Below are positions 8,616 through 17,168 of a stretch of DNA of 64,000 nucleotides, piece after piece. The stretch's first letter is position 1. Each line of letters opens with the position of its first letter. The stretch is from a virus: the IMG/VR virus record IMGVR_UViG_3300026521_000161, positions 42,142 through 106,141 of that record. One strand, given 5' to 3'. The translations under genes and the position numbers were made by a program. A model generated the notes under the pieces. It was given only the letters and a program-made list of their open reading frames with translations, searched no databases and was not told the DNA's origin.

Positions 8616-9569
8616 TTAAAGTATTTCATTTTCGTAAACCTCCTTTAACTGTATTGCTAGTTCCTTACCTTTAACATTACGTTTATTACTATCAAGTATT
8701 TTTCTATATGTAGATTTACTATTAATGCCTTCTAACATAACGTTAATGATAATGGCCATAAATGTTGGTAAATGCTCAGCCATAGCTATAGATAGATTTT
8801 TACTATCTAAACTAAAGAACCCCCTACCGAGAACCTGTATATATAGATCAGATGTTAAGCCTTCACCTCTACCTGTAGGGATGATAGTTTTAATGTTGTT
8901 AACCATATTAACAATAGTTCTACTTGGTAATACAAACTCTTTCTTACTAAACTCATGAGTTAATAGACCAAATAGATCTTTCATGCTACCATGTTGTAAC
9001 TCTTTAATATCTTTTCTGTTAAGTCTCATGATATAATCAGTTAGTTTGTGGCTATCTTCTACATCATCCATAGTTAACATATGTAACTTAGAAACTATAT
9101 TAACGTTATCTATAATAGTTCTATCAAACACCATCATAGACGTGGTTGTTGATATGATACTACCAAAAGCTTCTACTAGTTGTGGTTTAACATATGGTAA
9201 CCAATCTGTCTCACCCTCATACATGAGTTTAGTGAAAATCAATCTTTGTAATTGCAGTTCACCATTATACTTATCTTGTAATTTTTCATGCACAGTAACC
9301 ATATCGTCTAATTTACTTTTCATATATGGACGCATGTCTAAAGCGATAGCATCATCACCTCTAACGGTTTTAAATATAAGAGGATGTTGAAAGAGATCAA
9401 TATCTTTTTCTAAATCATTCTTACCGGTAATAATGATAAGTTTAGTTCTTCCTTCTTTAAATTCATAAGCTAAGTTATCATTTGTTTTAGCTAGGTAAGA
9501 GTTAATACTCGCCTCCAATTTATCCTTGTCTAGGAATGCTCCTAGCGTACCTTCATAAATGTCAATCAT
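8616..9569 (-). CDS. Hypothetical protein, 317 aa, next to the chimallin candidate
   Basis: No family recognised. The protein looks globular and mixed alpha/beta, with no membrane helix or cysteine cluster. A good ribosome site (AAAGGATACAT) precedes the ATG and a TTGAAATA element lies 17 nt upstream of the start, so it has its own promoter of the second class although it follows the chimallin candidate after a terminator. Neighbourhood alone would suggest a phage-nucleus or DNA-metabolism role; this is only a guess. Confidence 0.72.
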   Translation of the reverse strand: MIDIYEGTLGAFLDKDKLEASINSYLAKTNDNLAYEFKEGRTKLIIITGKNDLEKDIDLFQHPLIFKTVRGDDAIALDMRPYMKSKLDDMVTVHEKLQDKYNGELQLQRLIFTKLMYEGETDWLPYVKPQLVEAFGSIISTTTSMMVFDRTIIDNVNIVSKLHMLTMDDVEDSHKLTDYIMRLNRKDIKELQHGSMKDLFGLLTHEFSKKEFVLPSRTIVNMVNNIKTIIPTGRGEGLTSDLYIQVLGRGFFSLDSKNLSIAMAEHLPTFMAIIINVMLEGINSKSTYRKILDSNKRNVKGKELAIQLKEVYENEIL

Positions 9570-9585
9570 ATGTATCCTTTATCGA

Positions 9586-9593
9586 TATTTCAA
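9586..9593 (-). promoter_or_regulatory. TTGAAATA promoter-like element
   Basis: TTGAAATA on the minus strand 17 nt upstream of the 317-aa gene start; the same word precedes several other units (37108, 53147). Inferred second promoter class. Confidence 0.4.
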
Positions 9594-9626
9594 GTTATCT
9601 CCTAACTTTTAAGTAAAAAAGAAATA

Positions 9627-9655
9627 CTAAGTTATGGACTATGTCCATAACTTAG
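9627..9655. terminator. Hairpin terminator after the chimallin candidate
   Basis: 13-bp perfect stem (9627-9639 / 9643-9655) with a TAT loop, 9 nt after the stop of the 600-aa gene, followed on the minus strand by a U-rich tract. Confidence 0.8.
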
Positions 9656-9663
9656 ATCTTTTG

Positions 9664-11466
9664 TTAACGTCTATATCTGTTGTATGTTGCGTGTGGCGCA
9701 CTGTAGTGCTGCCTTGCAGTAGACATACCAAAACCAGTAGAACCAACTGACGCAGAAGCATATGCAGATGCAATGTTTTGTAGGTTATTAAATTCAGAAT
9801 ATCCGATAGATGGATTATCAGTATCTGGAGTATAACCACCATCCATAGCACGGCTTGTTAATTCATCGATGAAAGCTCCATCTAAAACAACTCTAACTGC
9901 TCTACCAGTAATAACTGGTTTAAGGTTAAGCATTGTAGCAACTTTATCGATAACTTCAAGTTTTAGTGTATATGGATCTTTACCTGTTGATGACACACAG
10001 ATGTCCTCTGGTGCATTAGAATAAATCCAATCGATTAATAAGCCAGGATCATTTGTGTGTTTAGCGATGAACACTGTGTCGATCTCTCTGATGTCTCTAG
10101 GATTAGACTCATTATCTAGGAACTCACCTAGTGGAACATACATAGTCGCAGCAGCAACTGGAATATCAGGCATTTCACTTCCAACAAGATCTGAAGCTGC
10201 ATTTAAAATATCTTCTGTAGCGAAGCGTCTACTAGCTTTATCAGCTAATGCAGTAAATGGTCTTAAGTACGGATAATCAGAACCAAACTCTTCAATATCT
10301 AAAGCAAAGATAGGCTTTGGAACGATATGCTCTCTGATGATATCGTTAACGATTTCTGGGCTAGCTTTCTCATCGTTGAACGAAATTTTCTCACCATATT
10401 TACGCCCATCACCTTGGTAGTTAAATAGGAAGTTAAGCGGACCAGCATCTTTCTCTACAATAAGATTTTTAAGTACACCACGGTTAGTAAACGTTGTAGC
10501 ATTGATCATAGATAATAACGCATAGTTGATTGTAGGTGCAGCACCAATGAACTCATTAAGGATGATCATAGGTTCAGCCATACGTTTAAATTTACCTGTA
10601 TATCTATCTGTATCTTCACTAATGATATACTCGATGTAACCAGCAGTAGTTGTTAACTTGTTACGACCGCCTTGACCATTTAATCTTCTTGCACTTGTAT
10701 TTTTAACGATAGATACCTCAACGTTGAAGTCTGTACGTACATTACGACCTAACATGTTGATAGAGCTACCTGAGTTAAGACCAAGATCTAAAACTAATCT
10801 ACCATTTTCAGTTACAGCATCAATAGCATCTACAGTGATGTCACTCTCGATACCAGTGTCTTTTGCATAGTTAGAAACAATGATATCTTGTGCATATCTA
10901 GCGATGATTTCAGCAGTTTGCTCTAATGGAGCACCAGTAGGCATGATAACACCTTCACAGAATACTAAATCTTCCTCTTTTGTTTCCATAGCACGACATA
11001 GTACAGCTGTTGCAGCTTCGAAGAAAATATCATCAAAACCATCTGCAGTAACAAGAACATCAGAACTGTTTTTAATGTTAAAGCTTTCAACGATTGTATG
11101 TACGTCTAAAGGAGCACGACCAGTAGCTTCTAGTAGTGTAGAGAAGTAATATGTTTTACCGTTATCGCCTTTGTAAGCGAATACCAAGTGACTGAACTCG
11201 AAATCAAATTTGTTAAGATCCATCTTGATGAACTTGATATCAACTTTTGTATGCTTAAGTGTTTTTTGCGCTATCTCTAAAAAGCTCTCTAGAATTTCAT
11301 TGTCTCCATAGTTACCGATAAGTAAACTATCTGCACCAGATAAACCAAGAACATTTAAACTTTGTCTTTGTTGTCTTTCTCTTCTTTGTCCAGTTCTTTC
11401 AGAACCACCTCTTGTTTCATTTAGGTTTTCTAAACCTTCGTCGAAATTTACTTTTTCGAATGCCAT
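9664..11466 (-). CDS. Candidate chimallin (phage nucleus shell protein)
   Basis: 600 aa. The first about 35 residues are polar and low-complexity (TRGGSERTGQRRERQQRQS) and the last about 40 are Ser/Ala/Gly/Tyr/His-rich, ending NRYRR, flanking a folded core of about 520 residues with no enzymatic motif that I can read. Known: chimallins are about 600-630-residue proteins with flexible N- and C-terminal segments that tie protomers into a lattice around replicating phage DNA. Length, disordered ends, its own unit with a strong ribosome site (AAAGGAAATACT), and a promoter element of the same class as phuZ all fit. I cannot confirm identity from memory of the family sequence. The alternative is an abundant virion protein; it does not look like the phiKZ-type major capsid protein, which is larger and processed. 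Confidence 0.5.
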   Translation of the reverse strand: MAFEKVNFDEGLENLNETRGGSERTGQRRERQQRQSLNVLGLSGADSLLIGNYGDNEILESFLEIAQKTLKHTKVDIKFIKMDLNKFDFEFSHLVFAYKGDNGKTYYFSTLLEATGRAPLDVHTIVESFNIKNSSDVLVTADGFDDIFFEAATAVLCRAMETKEEDLVFCEGVIMPTGAPLEQTAEIIARYAQDIIVSNYAKDTGIESDITVDAIDAVTENGRLVLDLGLNSGSSINMLGRNVRTDFNVEVSIVKNTSARRLNGQGGRNKLTTTAGYIEYIISEDTDRYTGKFKRMAEPMIILNEFIGAAPTINYALLSMINATTFTNRGVLKNLIVEKDAGPLNFLFNYQGDGRKYGEKISFNDEKASPEIVNDIIREHIVPKPIFALDIEEFGSDYPYLRPFTALADKASRRFATEDILNAASDLVGSEMPDIPVAAATMYVPLGEFLDNESNPRDIREIDTVFIAKHTNDPGLLIDWIYSNAPEDICVSSTGKDPYTLKLEVIDKVATMLNLKPVITGRAVRVVLDGAFIDELTSRAMDGGYTPDTDNPSIGYSEFNNLQNIASAYASASVGSTGFGMSTARQHYSAPHATYNRYRR

Positions 11467-11491
11467 AGTATTTCCTTTGTTTTTTATAGAT

Positions 11492-11508
11492 TAGAGCATA
11501 AGGCTCTA
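11492..11508 (-). promoter_or_regulatory. Hairpin in the leader of the chimallin candidate
   Basis: 6-bp stem TAGAGC/GCTCTA with a 5-nt loop about 26-42 nt upstream of the start codon, between the promoter element and the ribosome site. Could influence translation or mRNA stability; function inferred only. Confidence 0.35.
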
Positions 11509-11600
11509 GTAAATTATATAGGTATAAAATATATACGAACTAAATAACTTAATAGAACCTGTGCTCCGTGTATATGCATATCTACCGAAGTAGATAAAAC

Positions 11601-11620
11601 ATTATGTTCAATATAGTAAT
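11601..11620 (+). promoter_or_regulatory. Promoter-like element, plus strand
   Basis: ATTATGTTCAATATAGTAAT matches the ATWATTMANAYAGTAY consensus closely and faces the 11742 gene, back to back with the minus-strand copy at 11644-11661. Confidence 0.45.
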
Positions 11621-11643
11621 ATTTTGTAAAAATATATTACTAA

Positions 11644-11661
11644 GTACTATATGAATAATAT
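11644..11661 (-). promoter_or_regulatory. Promoter-like element for the chimallin candidate
   Basis: On the minus strand ATATTATTCATATAGTAC, followed by TTAGTA. Same element as upstream of phuZ and seven other genes, but here 178 nt from the ATG rather than about 35, implying a long leader. Confidence 0.55.
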
Positions 11662-11741
11662 GTTGTTAATTATAATTAGAATTAATAAAACATCATATAT
11701 CAAGTATATTCGTTTTGTTGAAAAAAATTTAAAGGATTTTT

Positions 11742-12812
11742 ATGTTAAGCCTTTTCTATAAAAAGAATGATGTAAATTACAGTATGATACACGGACCTAA
11801 ATTAGAATATATAAGAAATAATATACATAGTATTTTATATATACTAAACTCCTATTATAAAGATATAAAAGGATATGTACGTAGACCTAACATGTTAGTT
11901 AGTTTATTAGAGTCTTTAGATATAGACCCAACACTAGAACCAGATGTTGTTTATGGTAATATATCTTCAGATAGTATATACCTAGCGTCTAACTTTAATA
12001 TTATTAATGGCGTTAAGACAGACGATGTGTTTAATAAGGATACAGTAATCTATAATACTAAAGAGATATTCATATACAACAACGATAACTTTAATTTCCT
12101 AGATGAAAGCATATTAGATATCCCTAGTGTAGAATGTATTTGGTCTAATAACACTGATCTGTTTTTAACGCACCCTAAAAACTATAAAGGTGGTGTTTAT
12201 GATTTCGATATGTATGAATACACTATAAATATAGATATGTTAGCTATGCAGTATTATTACTGGATGAAAGAACAAAAAACCTTAGAATTAGATTTAGACC
12301 CAGCTAGGTTTATACATGATGTAGTTTTAACAAATACTATTAAATCTATATTTAATATAAACTACATTAACCGCATAATAGCTATAGCTAATGACGAATT
12401 TGTTAATCCTTTCACTAACGATAACCCTTTCTTTATTAAAGATATATCTAAAAAGATAGACAGTATGATATTATGGTATCTTAAGAATTTAAGAAAAAAG
12501 AAAGATCTTTATTATAAAGAGATATTGACTATACTTCCTATATTAACAGGAGGCTCTGTGTTAGATACGTTAACTCTTTCTGAATTATACCTTAACAGAA
12601 GAACTAAATGGGTATACATATTAGCACGCTTAGATATAGTTAACTTTTTATTATATAATTTTAAATCTAAAAAAGAGAAACACTACCATAATGATATCAT
12701 GAGTGATTTTAGCTATATGGTTAAAAATAAATATTTGATTACAAATAACGAAACAATAAATAGTGTACTCGAGAAAAAGGAGGATAAATTGAAACAATAT
12801 TTATTCCTGTAG
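11742..12812 (+). CDS. Hypothetical protein, 356 aa
   Basis: Start at 11742 follows AAAGGATTTTT and a TTGAAAAAAATTT element at about 11718. The protein is Tyr/Asn/Ile/Asp-rich with a basic C-terminus and no recognisable motif. It is the first of three plus-strand genes (11742-13858), 9 nt apart from the second, so they form an operon ending at the 13875 hairpin. No function can be assigned; operon partners resemble virion assembly or baseplate proteins only in size and composition. Confidence 0.75.
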   Translation: MLSLFYKKNDVNYSMIHGPKLEYIRNNIHSILYILNSYYKDIKGYVRRPNMLVSLLESLDIDPTLEPDVVYGNISSDSIYLASNFNIINGVKTDDVFNKDTVIYNTKEIFIYNNDNFNFLDESILDIPSVECIWSNNTDLFLTHPKNYKGGVYDFDMYEYTINIDMLAMQYYYWMKEQKTLELDLDPARFIHDVVLTNTIKSIFNINYINRIIAIANDEFVNPFTNDNPFFIKDISKKIDSMILWYLKNLRKKKDLYYKEILTILPILTGGSVLDTLTLSELYLNRRTKWVYILARLDIVNFLLYNFKSKKEKHYHNDIMSDFSYMVKNKYLITNNETINSVLEKKEDKLKQYLFL

Positions 12813-12821
12813 GAGGTTAGC

Positions 12822-13061
12822 ATGGGTGATAGTGTTAAAGGTAACGTAGGTTCATTCGTACCAACAACTTGTCTATCAAGGGCTGGTGATGAAACAAAAG
12901 CACTTAAAATCATTAGCAATAGTGTAGATGTGTTACTTGTAGAAACTGACGTTATAGATTTTAATAAAGAGATAGGTCTACATGAGTTCTCTCGTGGTGC
13001 TGCTAGAACATACCTAGCATTAGTAAGAGCTATAGATTATCTTAGAGTAAGAAGAAACTGA
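12822..13061 (+). CDS. Small hypothetical protein, 79 aa
   Basis: Preceded by AGGAGG at ideal spacing (12812-12818), the best ribosome site in the region, implying high translation. The product (MGDSVKGNVGSFVPTT...) has a C-terminal helix with RAIDYLRVRRN. Its TGA overlaps the next ATG (TGATGG), so it is coupled to the 265-aa gene. Not recognised. Confidence 0.7.
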   Translation: MGDSVKGNVGSFVPTTCLSRAGDETKALKIISNSVDVLLVETDVIDFNKEIGLHEFSRGAARTYLALVRAIDYLRVRRN

Positions 13062-13858
13062 TGGGTGCTATAAGTTACGGTGTTTCTCGCATCATGCGGG
13101 AGATACCATCTGAAATTTTACATATGGCTTTCTTAAGAAAATCTACATATTTTAGTGTAGAAACCTCTTTAGAAAAACAGATAACAGATTTAGTTATAAA
13201 AAGTGTAGTGCTTAGGGATACCAATATAGTTGGTGGTATGACTGTCACTATACAATTAGAGAAATGTAGTTTAACGTATTACGAAAAAAATCCAACACAA
13301 CACAACTTAGTTATAAAGGTACCATACCTAGCTACCAATGGTAAAAAGATATTATCCCCATTATCACTGGTAGCTGATACAGGTGGTAGATCAGGCTATA
13401 ATAGTTCAGATAACGCTATATTATCCTCTCTTAATAACAAGATGGAACATGATGCCTTCATAGGTGAAGGTATAGCAACGTCTAACCTAGAGCTCATAGC
13501 CCCTAATACCATTTTAGTCTATGATGAAGTATCTATGGTTGTTAATGGGTATATAAAGGTACTCATAGAGAACAATGAGAAACTCTCCAACCTATCCCCT
13601 AAATCATATCTTAACTTCGGTGAGCTATGTGTATTAGCAGCTAAACAATACATATACAATAAACTAGTTATAGATCTAGATAAAGGAGCTCTCTATAGCG
13701 GCCATGAGTTAGGTAAGATAGCAGATATCATTAACAGCTATGAATCAGCTACAGATGAATACAACACATTCATAAAAGAAAAATGGATGAAGACGTTATT
13801 CATAAATGATAAACCAGCTATGTCTAGTTTCATCAAAGCTATGGTTAGGCCTATGTAA
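13061..13858 (+). CDS. Hypothetical protein, 265 aa
   Basis: Third gene of the 11742 operon, starting at the overlapping TGATG. It has a beta-rich middle (TVTIQLEKCSLTYY, HNLVIKVPYL), a Gly/Ser-rich ADTGGRSGYNSSDN loop at about 108-121, and a helical C-terminus. No catalytic motif is evident. Could be a virion or baseplate component by style, but I do not recognise it. Confidence 0.7.
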   Translation: MGAISYGVSRIMREIPSEILHMAFLRKSTYFSVETSLEKQITDLVIKSVVLRDTNIVGGMTVTIQLEKCSLTYYEKNPTQHNLVIKVPYLATNGKKILSPLSLVADTGGRSGYNSSDNAILSSLNNKMEHDAFIGEGIATSNLELIAPNTILVYDEVSMVVNGYIKVLIENNEKLSNLSPKSYLNFGELCVLAAKQYIYNKLVIDLDKGALYSGHELGKIADIINSYESATDEYNTFIKEKWMKTLFINDKPAMSSFIKAMVRPM

Positions 13859-13874
13859 CAAACAATAATATAAC

Positions 13875-13904
13875 ATATAGAGTAGGTATCATCCTACTCT
13901 ATAT
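13875..13904. terminator. Hairpin terminator of the 11742-13858 operon
   Basis: 12-bp perfect stem (13875-13886 / 13893-13904), 6-nt loop, 17 nt after the operon's last stop. Confidence 0.78.
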
Positions 13905-13963
13905 ATATATACATCTTTTATCTTATGTTAAGTAACATAGTTACTCTTTATTTAAGAGGTATA

Positions 13964-13982
13964 AGTGATATACTATATCACT
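13964..13982. repeat. Perfect inverted repeat downstream of the 60-aa gene
   Basis: 9-bp arms around a single C (AGTGATATA/TATATCACT). Too AT-rich to be a firm terminator but placed where the minus-strand 14068-14247 unit should end. The adjacent 14002-14034 stretch is C-rich (CCTCCCTCC and CCCTCC), which reads GGAGGG on the minus strand without a following start codon. Confidence 0.35.
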
Positions 13983-14067
13983 CTTATATAGGTATTATTA
14001 AAACCTCCCTCCTTTAATGGTTCCCTCCTACGAGTAGAATCATCAATATATAAATCTATCCTATATA

Positions 14068-14247
14068 TTATTTATATCTAGGTATAACTATAACTGTATC
14101 TATATGTTCAACCTCATGCCCAACATCAACAACACCCCTAACAACTACATGATCTTCATCTACCATCTCTGTAGTTATCTTCATAACTCTACCACGCATA
14201 TATAACTTACGTATAGCTTCATCCATCTCTTTTATAACACGTTCCAT
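14068..14247 (-). CDS. Small hypothetical protein, 59 aa
   Basis: AAGGAG precedes two adjacent ATGs; the second (14247) has the better spacing. The product has a charged N-terminal helix (MERVIKEMDEAIRKLYMRGR) and a beta-like C-terminal half (DHVVVRGVVDVGHEVEHIDTVIVIP). It lies alone in a gene-poor stretch between two noncoding regions. No family is recognised; a small regulator is possible. Confidence 0.6.
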   Translation of the reverse strand: MERVIKEMDEAIRKLYMRGRVMKITTEMVDEDHVVVRGVVDVGHEVEHIDTVIVIPRYK

Positions 14248-14351
14248 CATAACTCCTTATATTATACTTCATAACAACATATATAAGAGTGATATATATA
14301 TATATACTAACAACATACACATAACATACTCTTCTCTTATTTAAGAAGGTA

Positions 14352-14640
14352 AGAGTTAACATAGTTGGTTAACTCTCATTCTCCCACACCCACCCGTAAC
14401 GATGTTATCTAAGCCCTCATGATTCACTACGTTCACATGGGACTTAAACTCTCCCCCTCCTTTCCCCCACTGTTCCTAGTAGTTGCTAGGTCTTGACACA
14501 TCTGCATACTTCTCTTATAACCCATCCCTTTCCAGAGACAGGTTATAAGATACTCACATGTGTAATAAGAGTGGTCGCCATGGTCCGCATGACTAGATAT
14601 CAGTGATCGCAACTTAACAGGTTATCACTATGGATGGTTT
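14352..14640 (-). other. Hairpin-rich noncoding region A
   Basis: About 290 bp with clearly higher GC than its surroundings and no supported ORF. Visible stems: GAGTTAAC/GTTAACTC (14353-14360 / 14368-14375, 8 bp), CCTAG/CTAGG near 14475-14490, CTTATAACC/GGTTATAAG (14514-14522 / 14541-14549, 9 bp, with an inner stem on the minus strand), and AGTGAT/ATCACT near 14612-14629. Reads as a structured RNA, probably transcribed on the minus strand towards the first hairpin. No tRNA cloverleaf or T-loop was found. The remaining bases of the 14248-14716 gap are AT-rich with an AT-alternating tract at 14291-14307. Confidence 0.4.
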
Positions 14641-14716
14641 GCTAAGTGATTTAGATATGATTATCTTTCTTATTATTTAAATCAATAACATATATGTAAC
14701 TAAAAAATAAAATATA

Positions 14717-14746
14717 AATAACTAAGGACATAAGTCCCTAGCTATT
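14717..14746 (-). terminator. Minus-strand terminator with wobble pairs
   Basis: 13-position stem (14717-14729 / 14734-14746) with two A-C mismatches on the plus strand; on the minus-strand RNA these become G-U pairs, so the hairpin is stable only for minus transcription, as needed for the 542-aa gene. Confidence 0.65.
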
Positions 14747-16373
14747 AAAGTTCATATGTTGTTACACCCATTCTATCTATAGTTTTAGTAACTAACTTTA
14801 TATCTCCTTCTAGAGTCCTAAACAACTGTAACATATCATATATGTAATGTGTGTTTAGATTGTTCATAAGGATATCATGTAACTGTTCTATTTGCATATT
14901 AGTTAACTCTCCAAAATACTCTATACCAGATATAATACCAGACTTAACCTTTATCTTAACATTACTATCAACATCCCCATAAATATCATATATAACCCTA
15001 GTGTCTTCATTACTATCTAGTTTCTTAAAGAACACTGATAATAGTTCATGGGGTTTATTGTCCTCTTTTTTAAGTTTAGGTCTTAAATATGTATCTACAA
15101 GTGTATTATGTATATTATTTATACGATCTCGTAAATCATTACTATCAGGATATACCTTCTTTAATTCATCATGCACATCATGAATATCACTAACATCGCT
15201 AGTTAATGTAAAATAACTACCACTAACATCACTCATGAATCTAGCGTATAGTACATTATCTATAATTGTGGCTTCTATTATAGAGACAGGTGTGTATTTA
15301 TCCATAGCCTCAGATATCTCCTTAAAACCTTCAGTAAGTATACTAGTGTATTTTCCTAATGGATAATTGGCATCAAGACTATCGCTTGTATCGTTACTCA
15401 TATGTACCTCTTTAGCATAAATTATAGCCTTACACATCATATCTTTATCAACACCATCTGTTAAGTCAGAGATATCTGTAGATAATACATACTTCTTACT
15501 ATAAGATTCATATACTATAGTTAATGTGTTTTCATGTTCCATTATATCATTAACCGTAATACTACCACAACACACCGTATCCAACATATCACCAACAGCA
15601 TCAGATATAGAGACATTAAGTTCTACCTCACCAACTGTCGGGTAGCCTTTGTTAAGTAGATACGCCTGCTCTATAAGTAAGAATAAATAATTTATAGTTA
15701 AATCATCTATATCTCTGATATCTATAGTATATTCTAGTTTAACTATCTCACCGATGTATTTATTTAATTCTATTTCCAATATACCGTGGTTACATAACGC
15801 ACCATTTACATATTTAAATATACCATCAGTATGTTCTAGATTAATATCTCTAAGAATGCTGTTAGCTTTTTCATTTGCTTTAATATGGACTATAGCATCA
15901 CATGTATTTAATGCGATATTATATTTTATGGTATCAGCATCTATGATGTTGCTTAGATTCCCGAATAGCTCGTTATCTATTTCAGTAACAGATATGAACT
16001 TACTATCCTTAGTCTGTACATCTAAAACAATAACCGTACGAGCAATCTTCACTACTACTATATCAGCAATGCCTTCACTAATATTTTGTCTAAACTCATC
16101 TGTAAGGATCCTACTAACTATATTATCATTAAGTGTTTTAGAGACAATCAGCTCTAATGTATCATCCTCTTCCGATTCTAAATCACCTATAAGATATTTA
16201 TAGCTTTCATAATCCGTAACAGACATCGCTTTTATGAAACTTAATGTATTTAAAGTTATGTTAACTTCTGTTAATGTTATAGATGTTATTCTATAAGGTA
16301 CCTCATTCTCTGTTAATAAATCAACAACCTCTTTATAAGATCTGAAAAAATCCGAAACGTTTCTAGTTACCAT
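14745..16373 (-). CDS. Acidic hypothetical protein, 542 aa
   Basis: AAGAAGGAGTTATT precedes the ATG and the shared promoter-dyad element lies 31-61 nt upstream, placing it in the same regulon as phuZ. The protein is rich in D, I, V, T and S, with repeated short strand-like segments separated by DI or DV turns (SDISDLTDGVDKD, SDVSDIHDVHDEL), and has no membrane helix or obvious active site. The regular alternation suggests several small repeated beta domains. Not recognised; an early abundant phage protein is plausible from its promoter. Confidence 0.75.
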   Translation of the reverse strand: MVTRNVSDFFRSYKEVVDLLTENEVPYRITSITLTEVNITLNTLSFIKAMSVTDYESYKYLIGDLESEEDDTLELIVSKTLNDNIVSRILTDEFRQNISEGIADIVVVKIARTVIVLDVQTKDSKFISVTEIDNELFGNLSNIIDADTIKYNIALNTCDAIVHIKANEKANSILRDINLEHTDGIFKYVNGALCNHGILEIELNKYIGEIVKLEYTIDIRDIDDLTINYLFLLIEQAYLLNKGYPTVGEVELNVSISDAVGDMLDTVCCGSITVNDIMEHENTLTIVYESYSKKYVLSTDISDLTDGVDKDMMCKAIIYAKEVHMSNDTSDSLDANYPLGKYTSILTEGFKEISEAMDKYTPVSIIEATIIDNVLYARFMSDVSGSYFTLTSDVSDIHDVHDELKKVYPDSNDLRDRINNIHNTLVDTYLRPKLKKEDNKPHELLSVFFKKLDSNEDTRVIYDIYGDVDSNVKIKVKSGIISGIEYFGELTNMQIEQLHDILMNNLNTHYIYDMLQLFRTLEGDIKLVTKTIDRMGVTTYEL

Positions 16374-16403
16374 AATAACTCCTTCTTTTATTAAAATATA
16401 TTT

Positions 16404-16434
16404 AGTATATAACTATACTGTATTAATAATATAT
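16404..16434 (-). promoter_or_regulatory. Promoter-like element plus dyad
   Basis: Minus strand ATATATTATTAATACAGTAT followed by the dyad AGTAT-N6-ATACT (16404-16419). Core is 42 nt from the 542-aa gene start. Confidence 0.6.
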
Positions 16435-16439
16435 AAGTA

Positions 16440-16800
16440 AAATATATTACATAACATATATTTCGCCTATAATCAATTTTATATATTAACCTATCATTTT
16501 ATCCTGTAAACATTATTATAGCTTTCTAGCTATATCTATGTTAGTATTAAACACATATAAACACAATGATAATAAATTAAATAACCAAAACAGCAAAACT
16601 GCATTTCATATACCTGTTTGTTATACATACACACGTAGTGTAGTCTTTTATATATACATACTAGTAAGTAACTACGTAGTTATTAGGTATATGATACATA
16701 TATACTATATAGTAATATTTATACATATAGCTGTATATACTGTATATTATACACCTTATATAGGTATATACATACTATATTTAACTTATATATACCTATA
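16440..16800. other. Extremely AT-rich gap without supported genes
   Basis: Alternating TA-type sequence with many short palindromes (for example around 16690-16800). An 88-codon plus-strand frame here is low-complexity Tyr/Ile and has no ribosome site. Could be an easily melted or spacer region; nothing else is supported. Confidence 0.4.
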
Positions 16801-16804
16801 CTAG

Positions 16805-16838
16805 ATAGTGTAGTTGTTATTTTTATCAACTACACTAT
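16805..16838. terminator. 12-bp inverted repeat, possible terminator
   Basis: ATAGTGTAGTTG (16805-16816) pairs with CAACTACACTAT (16827-16838) across a 10-nt T-rich loop, 24 nt before the stronger hairpin at 16862. Confidence 0.45.
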
Positions 16839-16861
16839 TAATTGAGTATTATTATTATAGA

Positions 16862-16892
16862 GCTATAAAGGGGACTTTGTCCCCTTTATAGC
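16862..16892. terminator. 14-bp hairpin terminator of noncoding region B
   Basis: GCTATAAAGGGGAC / GTCCCCTTTATAGC with a TTT loop. There is no coding gene directly upstream on either strand, so it probably ends a noncoding transcript. Confidence 0.7.
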
Positions 16893-16904
16893 GATATATA
16901 GTAA

Positions 16905-17050
16905 GTGAGTGTAGCTCTGTGCTGCTCTGTTTCTTTTATCCGCTCACGTTTCGCCTTTGGGGGCTACACGACCGCTCCGATTAGTCCTCTCCCCCCAGAA
17001 AATGTCTGGGTCATGGATCGAGGTTGTGACTTTATTATGGTCACAGTTGT
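16905..17050 (-). ncRNA. Candidate structured noncoding RNA (region B)
   Basis: GC-richer than its flanks and without an ORF. A 7-bp closing stem GTGTAGC/GCTACAC (16909-16915 / 16963-16969) encloses 47 nt; a second hairpin CCCAGA/TCTGGG is at 16994-16999 / 17005-17010; a third, TGTGAC/GTCACA, is at 17025-17030 / 17040-17045. The strong terminator at 16862-16892 lies at the minus-strand 3' end, which favours minus transcription. The remaining gap 17051-17168 is AT-rich and holds the helicase leader. No known RNA family is recognised. Confidence 0.45.
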
Positions 17051-17168
17051 CATCGTTAGATAATTAATTATTTTAATCAATATATAAATATTTATCTATT
17101 ATTAGATATTTACTAATTACAGGTATACCATTAGTTAGAATGAATATAGACAGTTAAAGGAAACAATA

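Noticed and set aside
16440-16800. Replication origin in the AT-rich gap
   Set aside because: AT-richness alone is not evidence in this genome; no iterons or repeated boxes were seen.
16538-16804. 88-codon plus-strand frame in the AT-rich gap
   Set aside because: Low-complexity Tyr/Ile product caused by TA-alternating DNA, no ribosome site, no coding-like composition.
14352-17050. tRNA genes in the GC-richer noncoding blocks
   Set aside because: No acceptor/T-arm pattern, T-loop consensus or CCA end found by eye on either strand; stems present do not form a cloverleaf.
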